Assembly: GCA_019787685.1 (NCBI GenBank)
Contig: JAHNUO010000047.1
Span: 1-64,000 of the forward strand
Source of the DNA: Chiua virens
Lineage: Eukaryota; Basidiomycota; Agaricomycetes; Boletales; Boletaceae
Length of the DNA: 64,000 bases
Direction: 5' to 3'
Shown here: positions 30,831-41,481 of the stretch, piece after piece
Layout of the letters: each line of letters opens with the position of its first letter
Numbering within the stretch: position 1 is the first letter of the stretch
Translations under genes and position numbers: made by a program
Notes under the pieces: generated by a model
Told to the model about the DNA's origin: nothing
Databases searched by the model: none
The model's input: only the letters and a program-made list of their open reading frames with translations

Positions 30831-31110
30831 GGGTGGGGACGGGGACAGGGACAGGGACAGGGACGGGGACGGGGACAGGGACGGGGACGGGGACGGGGAT
30901 GGGAACGGGGACAGAGTCGAAATTAAAGTCAGACGGGGAACAGGGAAAGGAAGAAGGTCAAGAAGTGACGGCAGGGGCGGGGACCGGAGTCGATAAAAAA
31001 GCCAAAAAGGGCGACGGGGACGGGGACAGAGAGAAGAACGTCGAGAAGTGACGGCAGGGGCGGGGACCGGAGTCGAAAAAAAGCCAAAAAAGGCGACGGG
31101 GACGGGGATG
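30831..31110. repeat. GGGGAC hexamer array and ~83-bp tandem duplication
   Basis: 30831-30915 is mostly (GGGGAC/AGGGAC)n. 30957-31039 is repeated at 31040-31110 (AGAAGTGACGGCAGGGGCGG core). The G-rich strand could form quadruplexes. The unit length is not a multiple of three, so the overlapping open frames are not a conserved repeat protein. Confidence 0.9.
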
Positions 31111-31130
31111 GAGTGCGGTACCGGAGACGG

Positions 31131-31545
31131 CGAGACATAGAGATAGGGACGACATCAAGATCGTTGACGTCAACGAGAAAGTGAGGGTCTATGGTGATGG
31201 ACCGGCGTGATTGAAGAAGGTGGATGGCGTGAAGAGTGTTGCCATGATCAAAGTAGCGCTTCAAAGTGGAAAGAGGGACGTGCTGAATACAGGTTGCACG
31301 AAATTGAGCATCATAGTCGGGGTTATTGTGATCTGGACGAGTTGTACGCATGATGGCGTCGTTGATGTCATGCTGGTCATAGGTGTCGGTAGCGAAGAGA
31401 TGAAGGGGGACATGGGCGATATTGAAAGGGCCAAGAGTGGTGTCAGAGTCGGGATCATGATGAAGGAGAGGGTCATGAAGCTGAGTGGGCGGGTTAGGAT
31501 GAGAGTCAGAGTCGTCGGGAGAGTCAGAGTGGGAGTCGGAGGACG
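31131..31545 (-). CDS. Hypothetical Ser/Asp/His-rich protein fragment
   Basis: After a CTCCAG acceptor-like site near 31541 the minus strand is open: SSSDSHSDSPDDSDSHPNPP, then GPFNIAHVPLHLFATDTYD, NPDYDAQFRATCIQHVP, LSTLKRYFDHGNTLHAIHLL. The low-complexity start gives way to an ordered-looking segment. The frame then runs into the G-rich repeat and is unlikely to be coding there. An upstream exon may lie at 31650-31790 (start ATG at 31790). No family recognised. Confidence 0.4.
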
Positions 31546-32395
31546 AGAGAGAATATGGACTGGAGAAAGAGAGAAAGGGAAATCAGCATGTGATAAAGAG
31601 AAATGGAAGACGAAGACGAAGACGAATAGAAATATAAAAAGGGAAAGAAGACGAACTGTAAGTGTTGATTCTGGGAAGGACGAGGGAGAGAGTTTGGATC
31701 AGAACGATGGTTTGGATGAGGAAGGGGAGAGATGGAGTTGACGAAATGGAAACGGCGAGGATTGAGGTGGTTGAGAGCGTTGTTAGACATGGGGAGAGAT
31801 TTCGAAAGGAAAAAAGAGGACGGATAAAAACGGAATTTGAAAAGCGAGCTTGAAGGTAAAAGACAACGAGGAGGATGCGGGTAAGGGGGGTGGCACGGGC
31901 GGACAGGGGTGGCACTGGAAGGGTCGAGTGAACGGAAGAGGAAATAAAAGGGTGTCGGGTGTGGGGGAAGTCAGGGAAGGCGGAGGGAAGGAGAACGAGA
32001 AGAATTGAATTGAACTGACCTTGAAGTTCAAGGCACTAGTACAAAGTGCTAGCGGAAGATCGGAATGCCTGAGAACGAAGACTGCAAGGGAAGGACTGTT
32101 GGTGGGGGTCACTCGGTGAGCGAGTCTGGAACAGGTTGAGATCGGGAAAGGGAATTGAATGGAATGATACGATGGGTTAGAATAGAGAACAAACCAGAGT
32201 GTCACGGTCTTCAATGATGTGATGGCAGTGGAGGAACTTGGCAACAAAGAGTATATATTTTTTGAAATATGGAGGGATAACGGCGAGGGTCGAATACAAT
32301 TACACTAACGTCGAAAATGAAGGACGGGGGTGAAGGGATGAAAGAGAGACGTTGAAGCTGAATGAAAAAAGAAAGGATGTACTGTGAGGGGTTAA
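31546..32395. other. Spacer, no gene supported
   Basis: A 154-codon minus-strand frame (31783-32247) is Pro/Ser/Phe-rich and looks like C/T-rich untranslated or promoter sequence more than protein. No repeats of note. Confidence 0.4.
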
Positions 32396-35300
32396 TCAGG
32401 CGTAGCTCAAAGAGTCCATTGTGAGATCATCAAGATCGTCGTCGTCACAACCATCGGTGTCCATGTCGACGTCATTGTCGTCGACGTCGCTGGCATGGAG
32501 ATAAGTCTGTTTCTTCTTACCTTCAGACTTCGACATGGCAGCGATGGACTTTGATGTGGAACGGGTTGTGCGAGGAGCGACGGTGACGCGAGAGCGTTTA
32601 GTGACGGAAGGGGCGCGTTCGGCTGCAAAGACGAGAAGGGACACGCGTGAGATAGAGGATGGAATGAATGGAAAGATGAAAGGAAATACTGACGAGATAC
32701 GAGGACGCTGGAAGTGGGGGACATAGGAGAACGCTTCTTGTTTGCGGAGGAATCGTTCTTGTCAGTGTGTTTGATTAGAGACGACGAACTTGAAGAATCG
32801 GCGTGGATGGAGGGACCGGGAACAGGATCGGACGGAGGAGGGATAACTGGGAGAAGGATGAATGTGGTACGGAAACGGACAGAAAAGGACACGAACGATC
32901 ATCGTGCATGGGAACGTCAACTGAAGAGGAAATGGGTTAGCTTTACAGTCGAAAAAGAAGAAGAAAACAAATGAATGTATTGATCTGAACCAAAAGAATG
33001 ATAGAACGAAGGATGAATTGACCGATATCGGTGAATATGTCGAATATCGGTGAAACAAAGCACAAATATCGACGGAAGAAACACGAAAGAGTGAGACGAG
33101 ACATATTAAACATGAAACGATACAATCGTGAATTATAGTCGAGTAATGTGCCGAGATCCGCACAACAGCGTGATGTCGGTGAAATGACGAAGACAAACAC
33201 AACACGTACCTTGATGATGGACCAACTGTGTAGGGACCAAGTCTTCGCCGCTGCCGACACCCATGACTTTGAAACGCTGACTGAAGTCGGTGTCGAACGG
33301 GTTTCCGATCGACGATTGCGAGTCCTGTGAGGAAAGAGTTTTACTCTGAGATCCACTTTGCGTGCACTCGTTAGTGGGAGGATCGAAGGACGATGCGGTG
33401 TTTGTGACGGTGTTGGAAGTGTGCGTGGAATTAGTTTTCGGGTTCGATTCGAGAGCAACAGAAGGACCTGTATATTGTGTGACGTTTGATGTTGTAAATA
33501 TGAAGATATGGATTAAACTTACCTAGTGTCGATTCAGATCGAACGGCGTGATCAGTACCGGTAGATGAGACAAGAAATCCGCGACTCTTGAGAACTCGAT
33601 CATTGTCAGAACCTGAAAACAAGCATTGCGTGGAAAGAGACAAGGTGTGAGTGATCTCTTTGTCGTCGTGAGTAACGATGAGATTCTCCAAGAGGATATC
33701 TTCGTCCGTCGGAATAGATGTAGTATTGTTGATGAGATGTTCAAGTTCGACGTCCTGTTCGCGATTCGCGTATGCACTGAAAGAAAGAAACTGCGATTTA
33801 AGGGTAGTTAGAATGATGTTGAATCAATATGATGGCGCATAGTACGAAAGGAAAATAGAGAGTACCTTGGCTAGCGTCTTCACAGCGGGATATATTTCAG
33901 AGCGAATGGTACGCTGTTTGTTCATTGCATCGGGGTCGACAGGATCCAACGCAGATGGGCAAGACTGTATGGCATGGATAACTTTCTTGATGTCGTCGAC
34001 GTCCTTTCTCTTTTGAACAGTGATGGACATCCGCTTGTTTTCGGCTTGAATGTCGAAATTAGTTTTTAGTGCGCGAGAGGTGTTGATGTCGATTCTGTCC
34101 GGCCATGTGAGTTTGTTCCCCTGGAGTTCGTCATCTGGTGCGGATGGACGACCTCTGTTCTTCGACATCATCGGGGAAACAACAGACTCCAAGAGTGAAC
34201 GGATGTGTGTGGAGCCGCTGTCAGAATTGGACAACAGAGCGAGACGATACCTGTAGACGGTACAGTATTCGACGATGGCGGCAGCGATCGTCTCCTTTCG
34301 AAATCTTGATTCGCTCCCTCCAGACGTGCTCCCCCATTGCATCGTGTGGAAATCGAGGAGAGTGGAGATGCGAAGGAATCCGGTGGGTTCTTTGTTGAAT
34401 TGAACGGTCTTGGTCCATCTCTCCATCCATCCTTTATCGACGACAGGCTTCCATTTAGATTTGATAACATCTTTCGCAAAGTTATCAAAAACGACAATCT
34501 CGGATCGTAATTCCTTTTGAAGAAAGAGTTCTGCGTGTGATAGTAGATATGTCATTGTATAGAAATGAATGTAATATGCGACATACCGTCTGTGTCGCTT
34601 GATTCGAAAGGAGCTTTGGTACCTTGATGTTCGTGATCAACTTGTTGTCTTCTTCAATGAGCATGTATTCTTTAACGGAATGAGATGTGTCTGGACGAAT
34701 GGGAATATTTGCGTTCAACAGCTCCTCCTCCATGCGCAAGAGTGAACCGAATTCTTGGATTAACGTCCAAATCGTCTATAATAGAAATTGTAACGGACAT
34801 GAAGAATATAATCACGTTCGATTTACTCACTGCTTGGAATGCGTCGTTCAAGTGAATTGATCTCACATCTTGATGAGCATAGAACGCTCTGACCAGATCA
34901 GCGGTCGGTGATCCGATCTTCCAAGTCCCGCCGATAATCTTGTGGATATAAACGAGAGGGCTGTACCACGACGAGATCTAGATGTTTTTGTTAGAGGAAA
35001 GAACGAAACGAAGGTTAAACGACGAAGAAAGTATACGTGTATTCACCGAGATATCGACATATGATCGATCTCGGCGATCAAGACACAATTAACGATGCAA
35101 GACGAGAAACACAACAGATTAGGTCGTATCTGCGTGAAATAAACGTTTGTATTCACCGAGATATCGAATCATGTTCGATCTCGGTGATTAAGACACAATT
35201 AACGATGTAAGACGAGAAACACAACAGACGTAGACGTATACGTCGTATCTGCGCGAAATAGATATGTATATTCACCGAGATATCGAACCATGTCCGATCT

Positions 35301-36980
35301 CGGTGATCTCGATGAAATGATGCTAATGAATAGTTACGCACCTCCAGCAACGTCTTCGGAACACGTTTCAATTGCTGTTCCATTGAATCCCATACAGACG
35401 CGGACATGAATGGGAGGTATTCGTGAATCGGATTGATGTCTCGGCATTGAAGAACAAGTTTCGCTTTGGAGGAGCAGTCTTTCCATGCTCGCTGGACGTC
35501 TCCGTTCAAGCTGTCCATGAGATCGTCGTCAGTCATCTCAGACAGAATGTCGTCCAGCTTCGCGACGACCGCCTCAGCATATTCCTCGTAGGGGTCCGAC
35601 CACTCTCCACATGGCGTCCCGAAGAATTTCCATAGGTCGTTTTTTCCTAGCGTATTCACGTAGATCGTATCCAGCTCGTACCTAACTTTGTCGTTGACAG
35701 CCTCTTTCACAGGCTTCTTGTCCAACGAAAGATGTTCGATACACTGGTTGAGATAAAATCGCGATTCTTCGGCGGTCCTCTGATTCGACGCTTGATTGTG
35801 GTCTAGTATCCGCATGTGCCTCTCAACTTCGGACGCGTTCCATTCGACCGTGTTGAAACACATTTGAAGTCGATGTTCGAGTGAGATCGCCAGCGCAGCT
35901 AAGAGCTGTGGAACATGGGTTCGCCGTTACGATCAATATACAATCGACCACTCACCCCGCCATGTTCAGATAGTAGCTGCTGCGTCAGTTTGCTGATCTT
36001 GAATATGTCCGAATGAATGTAGTGCGTCGACGGGATGTCGACGATCGTTTCCATGAGCTTCCAGATGAAATCTTGCTGAAGCAGACTCCGAATCTTGTAT
36101 TGCTGGGACTGAGAGCGAGAGCCCGTCTTCACATGACAATCACGCCAGGTTTCGTTGTTGATCTTCATCATCCGGAACGTCTGCACGATACCTTCTTCAG
36201 CCGTCTCTGCGTACGAATATAATCTGAGATTTGTCGACAAATGCATGCCGAGTCGTTGATTCACTTTCGCTACATGCTGGCTCGTCAGATATATCCGACG
36301 TTCATACAACGTAACCACTCACCTTGATCGTACACAGCGACGATCCACATTCCATGCAGGTTTACCATAGCCTGGTTGATCTCATATTTCACTTGCGCTT
36401 CCTGAATCTCTTCTTCCAACGCAGGATCGTTCTTACGGTTCTTCAGTTCCTGCTAGATCGCCCGAGTCTTCCTCGTCAGCATCTCCCTTTGTTTCACCCA
36501 CTCGCCCAATGCCGCATGACGGTGTCGTCCACCTGCAGCAATGATGTCGTTACTTGTCTCTCCGTCGTCATCCCAGGTCAGCCTTAACATTGATAGGTGG
36601 GATCCATGGCGATCGATCGAGTCGATCGCGATGTCTTTTTTCAACGTCGATGTGTCGACAACGTCAGAGGGAAGTATTATCGGAATGGCGGACCTGATCG
36701 AGAATCGATCAAGTCCGTTGTTGTTGAACGAATCCAGTAGGTTGCGCATTTCCCCATTGTTGAGGGGACGCGGATTGTACGATCCGAACGTAAAGTGTCG
36801 CTCCAGCAGATCCGTGCGCGCGTAACCCAAGAATGCGTGTCGACCTTGCTCCTCCAGATTGTAGTACTCTTCTAACGTCGTGTCCAGCCCAGTCGCCTCC
36901 GACGCAGTAACATTGACCGCCGCTTTCTTCTTCCGCGTAACTTTGTCCACGTCTTTCTGTTTTCCTTTAGAGCCTGACAT
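32396..36980 (-). CDS. Large multi-exon protein with a ParB/sulfiredoxin-like signature
   Basis: Start ATG at 36978-36980. Exons by splice signals: 36323-36980, 35956-36269, 35342-35905, 34831-34977, about 34587-34775, 33866-34530, 33523-33776, 33210-33467, about 32720-32846 and about 32396-32622. The N-terminal exon has RPLNNGEMRNLLDSF and, about 45 residues on, IIAAGGRHRHAALGEW, which fits the GG-x-H-R-x-x-A box of the ParB N-terminal/sulfiredoxin fold (nucleotide binding in those families). The middle is helical with no domain I recognise; the tail is basic and then acidic (near DVDDNDVDMDTDG), as in nuclear proteins. Odd points: an in-frame TAG at 36453-36455, uncertain phase at the exon 5/6 and 9/10 joins, and two introns of about 363 nt (32847-33209 and 34978-35341) carrying palindromes while the other measured ones are 50-56 nt. 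Function unknown; ParB-like is from motif memory only. Confidence 0.65.
33021..33054. repeat. Palindrome site 1 (intron of ParB-like gene)
   Basis: Perfect 12-bp palindrome ACCGATATCGGT at 33021-33032, followed by a half-site ATATCGGTGAA ending at 33054. Lies in the 363-nt intron. Confidence 0.8.
33147..33184. repeat. Palindrome site 2 (same intron)
   Basis: TGTGCCGAGAT, a 16-base spacer, and ATGTCGGTGAAA: a diverged copy of the half-site pair. Confidence 0.65.
35042..35306. repeat. Three tandem palindrome sites (intron of ParB-like gene)
   Basis: TTCACCGAGAT ... ATCTCGG(T/C)GA at 35042-35077, 35152-35187 and 35271-35306, in tandem units of about 110 and 119 bp that also share ACACAATTAACGATG, AAGACGAGAAACACAACAG and TCGTATCTGCG. 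They make up most of the 364-nt intron. Confidence 0.9.
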
Positions 36981-37234
36981 TTTGACCGATTGATCGTCGA
37001 ATATTGAGAATATTGAAATGAAATGGTGGTGGTTATGTCGAACAGAAATAGAATCGCCCACAAAACTGTAGTCTCCTCATCACGTGTGATACAACGATCA
37101 CGTGTACATCATTTTTGGAACGAAAAACTATACCGTATCTGACTTGAATATTATACTGGCATCGTACATGTTGTAGATATATTATCGGATCATTTGTATC
37201 GTACACGTGGATCATTGATCGGATCAGACTCAAA

Positions 37235-37270
37235 TTCGCCGAGATCGACATCATGTGACGATATCGGTCA
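37235..37270. repeat. Palindrome site, upstream of ParB-like gene
   Basis: TTCGCCGAGAT ... ATATCGGTCA. Lies about 255 bp upstream of the ParB-like start codon, between the two genes. Confidence 0.75.
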
Positions 37271-37360
37271 CCAAACTCGATTATTTTCTCACACAACTAC
37301 ATCCCAAGAGTTGACATGTCATTCATGGTCGCTAACATCCCTGTCGATTATACTGCATGA

Positions 37361-37398
37361 AATCGCCGATATACGACGTGTTTCCACATCTCGGTGAA
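37361..37398. repeat. Palindrome site next to RING gene 3' end
   Basis: AATCGCCGATAT ... ATCTCGGTGAA, 29 bp beyond the RING gene stop codon. Confidence 0.75.
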
Positions 37399-37426
37399 TA
37401 CGCACACCACACCACAAAACTCTTCT

Positions 37427-38785
37427 CTAATCACTCAAACTGATCACAGAATCAGACTCCGGTATGTAATCGTCATTTCCACGTCCAGCTGCTTGCCTCC
37501 TTCGAACGGATCTGACTGGTGAGTGGAACGCTTCTAACGGTACTTGGACCACTACTTTCCCTTTGTCTTTCTTGCGCTTGGGTCTTCGTCGCGACGCAGA
37601 GGGTGGGGTTTCCAGGTAATACACTTCATCCATCTCCTTCACGATTAGATAGTCGCGTGATCGCACCAGACTTAACCTGTCTTTCGTCAGCCAATACTTT
37701 TTGAATCGTCGCATCACCTCCATCGACATCCTGCACATCGAAATCGGTAAGTTGTGTCAACATCTCTCAAATTCCATACCACTCACGGAAGCTTGAAGTC
37801 TTTGTCCTTCTCGATAGTACCACCTTCCCCCCACCTCTCCCAAAGCGTCGTCTCACCCATCTCCTCCCAATCGCACTTACTCATTCCACTCTGCTTCATA
37901 ACTTCCAATCCCCTCTCGATCATACGATCGAGGATTCTTTTCGTCCCTTCATCATCCATAAACGGCATGTTCCATCCATGCCGTTGGCTCTCGTGCGGTA
38001 TTCCAATCGTCTTCGTTCGACAGAGGGCACACTCGAATTCCCTTTCCATCATCATATCGTAAGTCTCGTATCGTTTCGTTTCGAAATCGTAAGTGTGGCA
38101 CCATAATGACAATGCACATAGCGCACAGTATAGGTGTTGACACTTCTGCATTCGCACAACACACATGCTGTCGGTCCTTCCAATCAATACGCTACGTCTA
38201 TCCATCCACAAACAACAACTCACATTGGTTCTTTGCAGCTGCGTTACATTCAATCGCGTTCATAGATCAGCTCGATGTCATGCCGATAGAGTCAGTCCCA
38301 CTCACATAACGCAGGTCAGTTGATCGTTCACCAGATCATCAATCTCCTTCAAAACGCTCATCCTCTCCCTCATCTGTCCTCCGGTGTCCTTTCCCTTTCC
38401 TATTTTCTTCGTCATTTTCAAAATCGTCTCATTTCCTTCCTCCACTTTCCCCTCTAACTCTGCGTTCCGCTTTTCCAAATATTCGATCTTCTCTCTCATC
38501 TCTCTCGCTTCGTTATCCTCCTCCTCTTTTCCCTTACCCTTGACATTCTGCTCCGTTTTCTCCATCATACGCCGCTCATCAATCATATCAACTCCCATCT
38601 CAACGTCCATCGATCCTCGATCCTCTTCTCTATTCTCCACTTCCAATTCACGTTCAGCTATTACCATCCCTGTATCATATCATCATAAATCTTCGCATTC
38701 AGTGAGTCAATCACTCACCATCTCTCATCTCCACTTGACGTATCATCGCCTCTTGCCTTTTCATCAGACGTTGGAAGTAGGACAT
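37427..38785 (-). CDS. RING-finger protein with coiled coil, 376 aa, intact
   Basis: ATG at 38783-38785. Exons 38719-38785, 38306-38669, 38224-38238 (15 nt), 37787-38167 and 37427-37730 join in frame for 376 codons plus stop; introns are about 49-67 nt with GTGAGT donors. Residues about 60-140 form a charged coiled coil (KIEYLEKRNAELEGKV). The RING follows: CVIC at the microexon join, then KCQHLYCALC and, after a longer insert, ECALC, giving C-x2-C-x12-C-x-H-x2-C-x2-C...C-x2-C. It is a likely ubiquitin E3 ligase. The C-terminus has a basic tract (SRRRPKRKKDKGK, probable nuclear signal) and ends SDSVISLSD, which fits a SUMO-interacting motif. Skipping the microexon keeps the frame but removes the second RING cysteine. 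Palindrome sites flank both ends. Confidence 0.8.
38224..38238 (-). other. 15-nt microexon of the RING gene
   Basis: CTGCAAAGAACCAAT on the minus strand, preceded by ...AACGCAG and followed by GTGAGT. It supplies residues CKEP, including the second zinc-binding cysteine. Flanking introns are 67 and about 56 nt. Confidence 0.65.
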
Positions 38786-38913
38786 AGTTATCAGATAGAG
38801 TGCGGTATGACACACAATGTTGAATGGAAGGAGTTACAGGGTTGAGCGTTGATCACATACCATGTTTTATACCATTTTTCATTTCAAATATACTTCAACG
38901 ATCATCATTAATA

Positions 38914-38996
38914 ACACCGAGATCTCTACATGTGTAATATATCGGTAGATTATGTGTATATTTCACCGAGATTTTGCTATGTGTAAAATATCGGTA
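38914..38996. repeat. Two palindrome sites upstream of the RING gene
   Basis: ACACCGAGAT ... ATATCGGTA at 38914-38947 and TTCACCGAGAT ... ATATCGGTAA at 38962-38996, 130-210 bp upstream of the RING start codon. Confidence 0.8.
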
Positions 38997-39047
38997 ATTT
39001 AATGGTCTCTTTTCATATATACATATGATACAAAAATGTACATTATA

Positions 39048-39085
39048 TTTGCCGATATGTTTGAACATTCAAATCTCGGTATATT
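39048..39085. repeat. Palindrome site, outermost copy
   Basis: TTTGCCGATAT ... ATCTCGGTATAT. Beyond it I find no further copies in the window. Confidence 0.7.
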
Positions 39086-39099
39086 TAAGTTTCAAAAAA

Positions 39100-39500
39100 G
39101 TAAAATAACCCGGTCTAACCTGAACCCAATTAGAAAAAATATGTTACAATTTGGTTTGATTTTGCACTAAATTATCCTTGGAATATGTATGGCTGGATGG
39201 CTGGATGGCTGGGTGGTTGCATTTTTCTCAAATTGTGTTTCAATTATGCTGGGTTATAATTGTAATTTACCGCAAAACCTTGCATCACTTGATGGTCATT
39301 TTGCATGAATTTGCACATTAGTTCGCGCAAATCATGTACCCCTTGAAGTGTGCGGGTTGCCTTGTCTGTCCAGTCCAAACAATGTATTATTATATTCTGC
39401 GCATATCACATATATCTTGAAGTGCGCCATACACATCTTCATTTCCTTACCCGAACCATAGTCTAACCCCCATCTATTTGTAAAAATGTACTAGAATATG
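39100..39500. other. A/T-rich spacer with (ATGGCTGG)n
   Basis: No gene. A short (ATGGCTGG)n array is at 39189-39215. Confidence 0.6.
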
Positions 39501-41481
39501 ACAGAGTGTCCGGTTCGATGTCAAGTAGGTCGCAAGGGCAGGCTGACCGCGCGTCCGTGATGCTGAGAGGTGTCATGATGACGGTTGTATGAGGTGCAAT
39601 CAGGATTGAGAGTGGTGAGACCGGTTCAGTTAACACGGTCGGATCGATAATAAAATCCGTCGGTCGTTCCGTAACCGACGGTCGCGATGACAGAGCAACA
39701 CACGGGTTGATGTCCGTAACCAGTGCGATAGCCGCAGCACTATACGAGTTAGTAGGCGGTCCTTGGATTGATGGTGAAATAAAAACGGATGAAGAGATGG
39801 GTCAGTTATACGGAAGCGGATTGTAAGTGTCAGGTAGCGAAAGTGAAGGTGATCGAAGGCAAAGCGAAGGTGTAGGTGTAAAATAAGAATGTGATCCTGA
39901 TAAAAGAAACTCGGCTGCGTCACGAACGTCATCGAGCGCATACGAGGCATCCGGGTGGATATCCGGTCGCAGGATCGCTAACCGTCGACGAATCTCATAC
40001 TGTAAATCGACTGGGAAACCACTAAGAAAAAGAAAGTCTCGATCAAGAGTTGCTATTTGTTGTCGGGTGAGGAGGAATGATGATACTTTTGTAAATTCCC
40101 GAATATACTTCCCCAGCTCGTCAAGGGAGCGCATTGACTTGGATCGATAGTGATTGACGAGATTTTGGAGATCCTCGAAACGGTACCGGTTATTGAGTTC
40201 TGGGTAGAGTGTCTTGACGGCTATAACGAACGCCTGCCAATCCAGTGGATCGGCAACCGCTTCAGGTAGGGTCTCCCAAAGGTCGCGTATACTGGGATCG
40301 ACGTAATGCAATGCATACCGTACTTTCTTCGATTGGGGCAGTCCGACGCATGTGCAAAGAAAGTCGACGTCGTCTAGATATGGTTGGAGATGGGAAGCTT
40401 TTCCGCTGAAGGTTGGTGCATCCAGGGTGCCTCGATATGGCATCCGGATTATGCTAGCCGCGATCATGATGGACGGAAATGGTGTCAGTTGATTGTCTGA
40501 TGCGCTCGTGACCTTCGTAGCTAAGGGCGGGTGTATCGTGAGACACGGAGGAAGGGTTAGTAACGGTACAGGGGTGCAAGCAGGGTGAACAGGGACTAAA
40601 AGTCAGAAGGTATCATAACCGGATCCAAAAAAAATATAAGGTTTGTGAAACCGGATAAGGCACAAGTCGGGGACGGGTGTAGGTGAGGTGCGCAGCAAAA
40701 TGAAGGAAAAGCAGTAGGAGAGCAAAGACGTCCGAATCCGAACCTTCTGAAACCACCCCTCGCGGTGGGCTCCAGTTGTAGAAAAGAAATGATAGGTGAT
40801 AAGAAGAAAGGTGGGGCGATAGGTTCGTCCCGAGGGGGGTTATGTTTGAAGGGATGATGGATTCAGGTTTGTCTAAGAGTCCTAGAAGCTGCTGGACAAT
40901 CCGGAATGAAAAGCAGTCGATATAAAAGTATCCGGGTGGAGGCAAAGCGATGAGAGTATTGATTCGAGTAGATGAGACGTCGAGGAACGATAGGACGAGG
41001 TAAAAGAGAAACTATCCAGCTCACTCACGCACAGGAGAGTAAACAGGAGATCTCCTGAACGCAGAAAGACAGTATTTTTGTGTTAGAAACATGGTTTTAT
41101 AGTCCTGGGCATAACCCAGGACTGTTAAAGGTAATCCAACCCTAAGTAAGTGTACAGGATTGACGTAGGGTGAGTATGGAAAGAAGGGGTGTCAAACCTT
41201 GTAGATGACAAAGAAAGGGAAGGTGTTAGGATAGTAATGACCTTAATAAGGCCAAATCGAGTAGAACCAGTCAAATCGGATGAAGCGGAATACGTACGAA
41301 AGCACTGGATTGGATTGCGTTGACTCGGATTGGACTCGGATTGGACTCGGATGATCTGTAAACGCTAGGAATGAAACCGGGCTGGCATGAAGTCGATGGC
41401 GGATGAGACAGGAGATGATATGACATGATGAAGAGCGAGGAAAATGTATCCTACAACCGTAGGGAGTATCTAACTCCTACA
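39500..41481 (-). mobile_element. Truncated gypsy-type element (gypsy-3)
   Basis: Minus-strand element with a probable LTR start TGTAGGAGTTAGATACTCC at 41481, a TATA box (TATAAAA, about 41094-41100) next to a hairpin AGTCCTGGG/CCCAGGACT, and a gag gene at 39802-40467. No protease, RT or integrase remains on the 3' side; the left limit is approximate. It cut into an older reading frame at 41482. Confidence 0.55.
39802..40467 (-). CDS. Retrotransposon gag-like protein
   Basis: About 221 open codons with the pattern of fungal gypsy gag: APTFSGKASHLQPYLDDVDF near the start, YVDPSIRDLWETLPEA, FVIAVKTLYPELNNRYRFED and SFLLTRQQIATLDRDFLFLS. The product would be the capsid precursor. No zinc knuckle lies in the retained part. 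The frame is undamaged; the ATG at 40465-40467 or a later Met may be the start. Confidence 0.6.
   Translation of the reverse strand: MIAASIIRMPYRGTLDAPTFSGKASHLQPYLDDVDFLCTCVGLPQSKKVRYALHYVDPSIRDLWETLPEAVADPLDWQAFVIAVKTLYPELNNRYRFEDLQNLVNHYRSKSMRSLDELGKYIREFTKVSSFLLTRQQIATLDRDFLFLSGFPVDLQYEIRRRLAILRPDIHPDASYALDDVRDAAEFLLSGSHSYFTPTPSLCLRSPSLSLPDTYNPLPYN

Noticed and set aside
30733..31051. Plus-strand GTGTGT or DGDRDG repeat proteins
   Set aside because: They come from the GGGGAC hexamer array; overlapping frames are equally open and the duplicated unit is not a multiple of three.
35042..35306. CRISPR-like array
   Set aside because: Only three units, repeats longer than the spacers, and the spacers themselves are repeated; this is a tandem repeat in a fungal intron.
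36420..36475. An intron removing the TAG at 36453-36455
   Set aside because: A GTGGGT...TAG intron of 49 nt can be drawn, but it shifts the frame straight into another stop.
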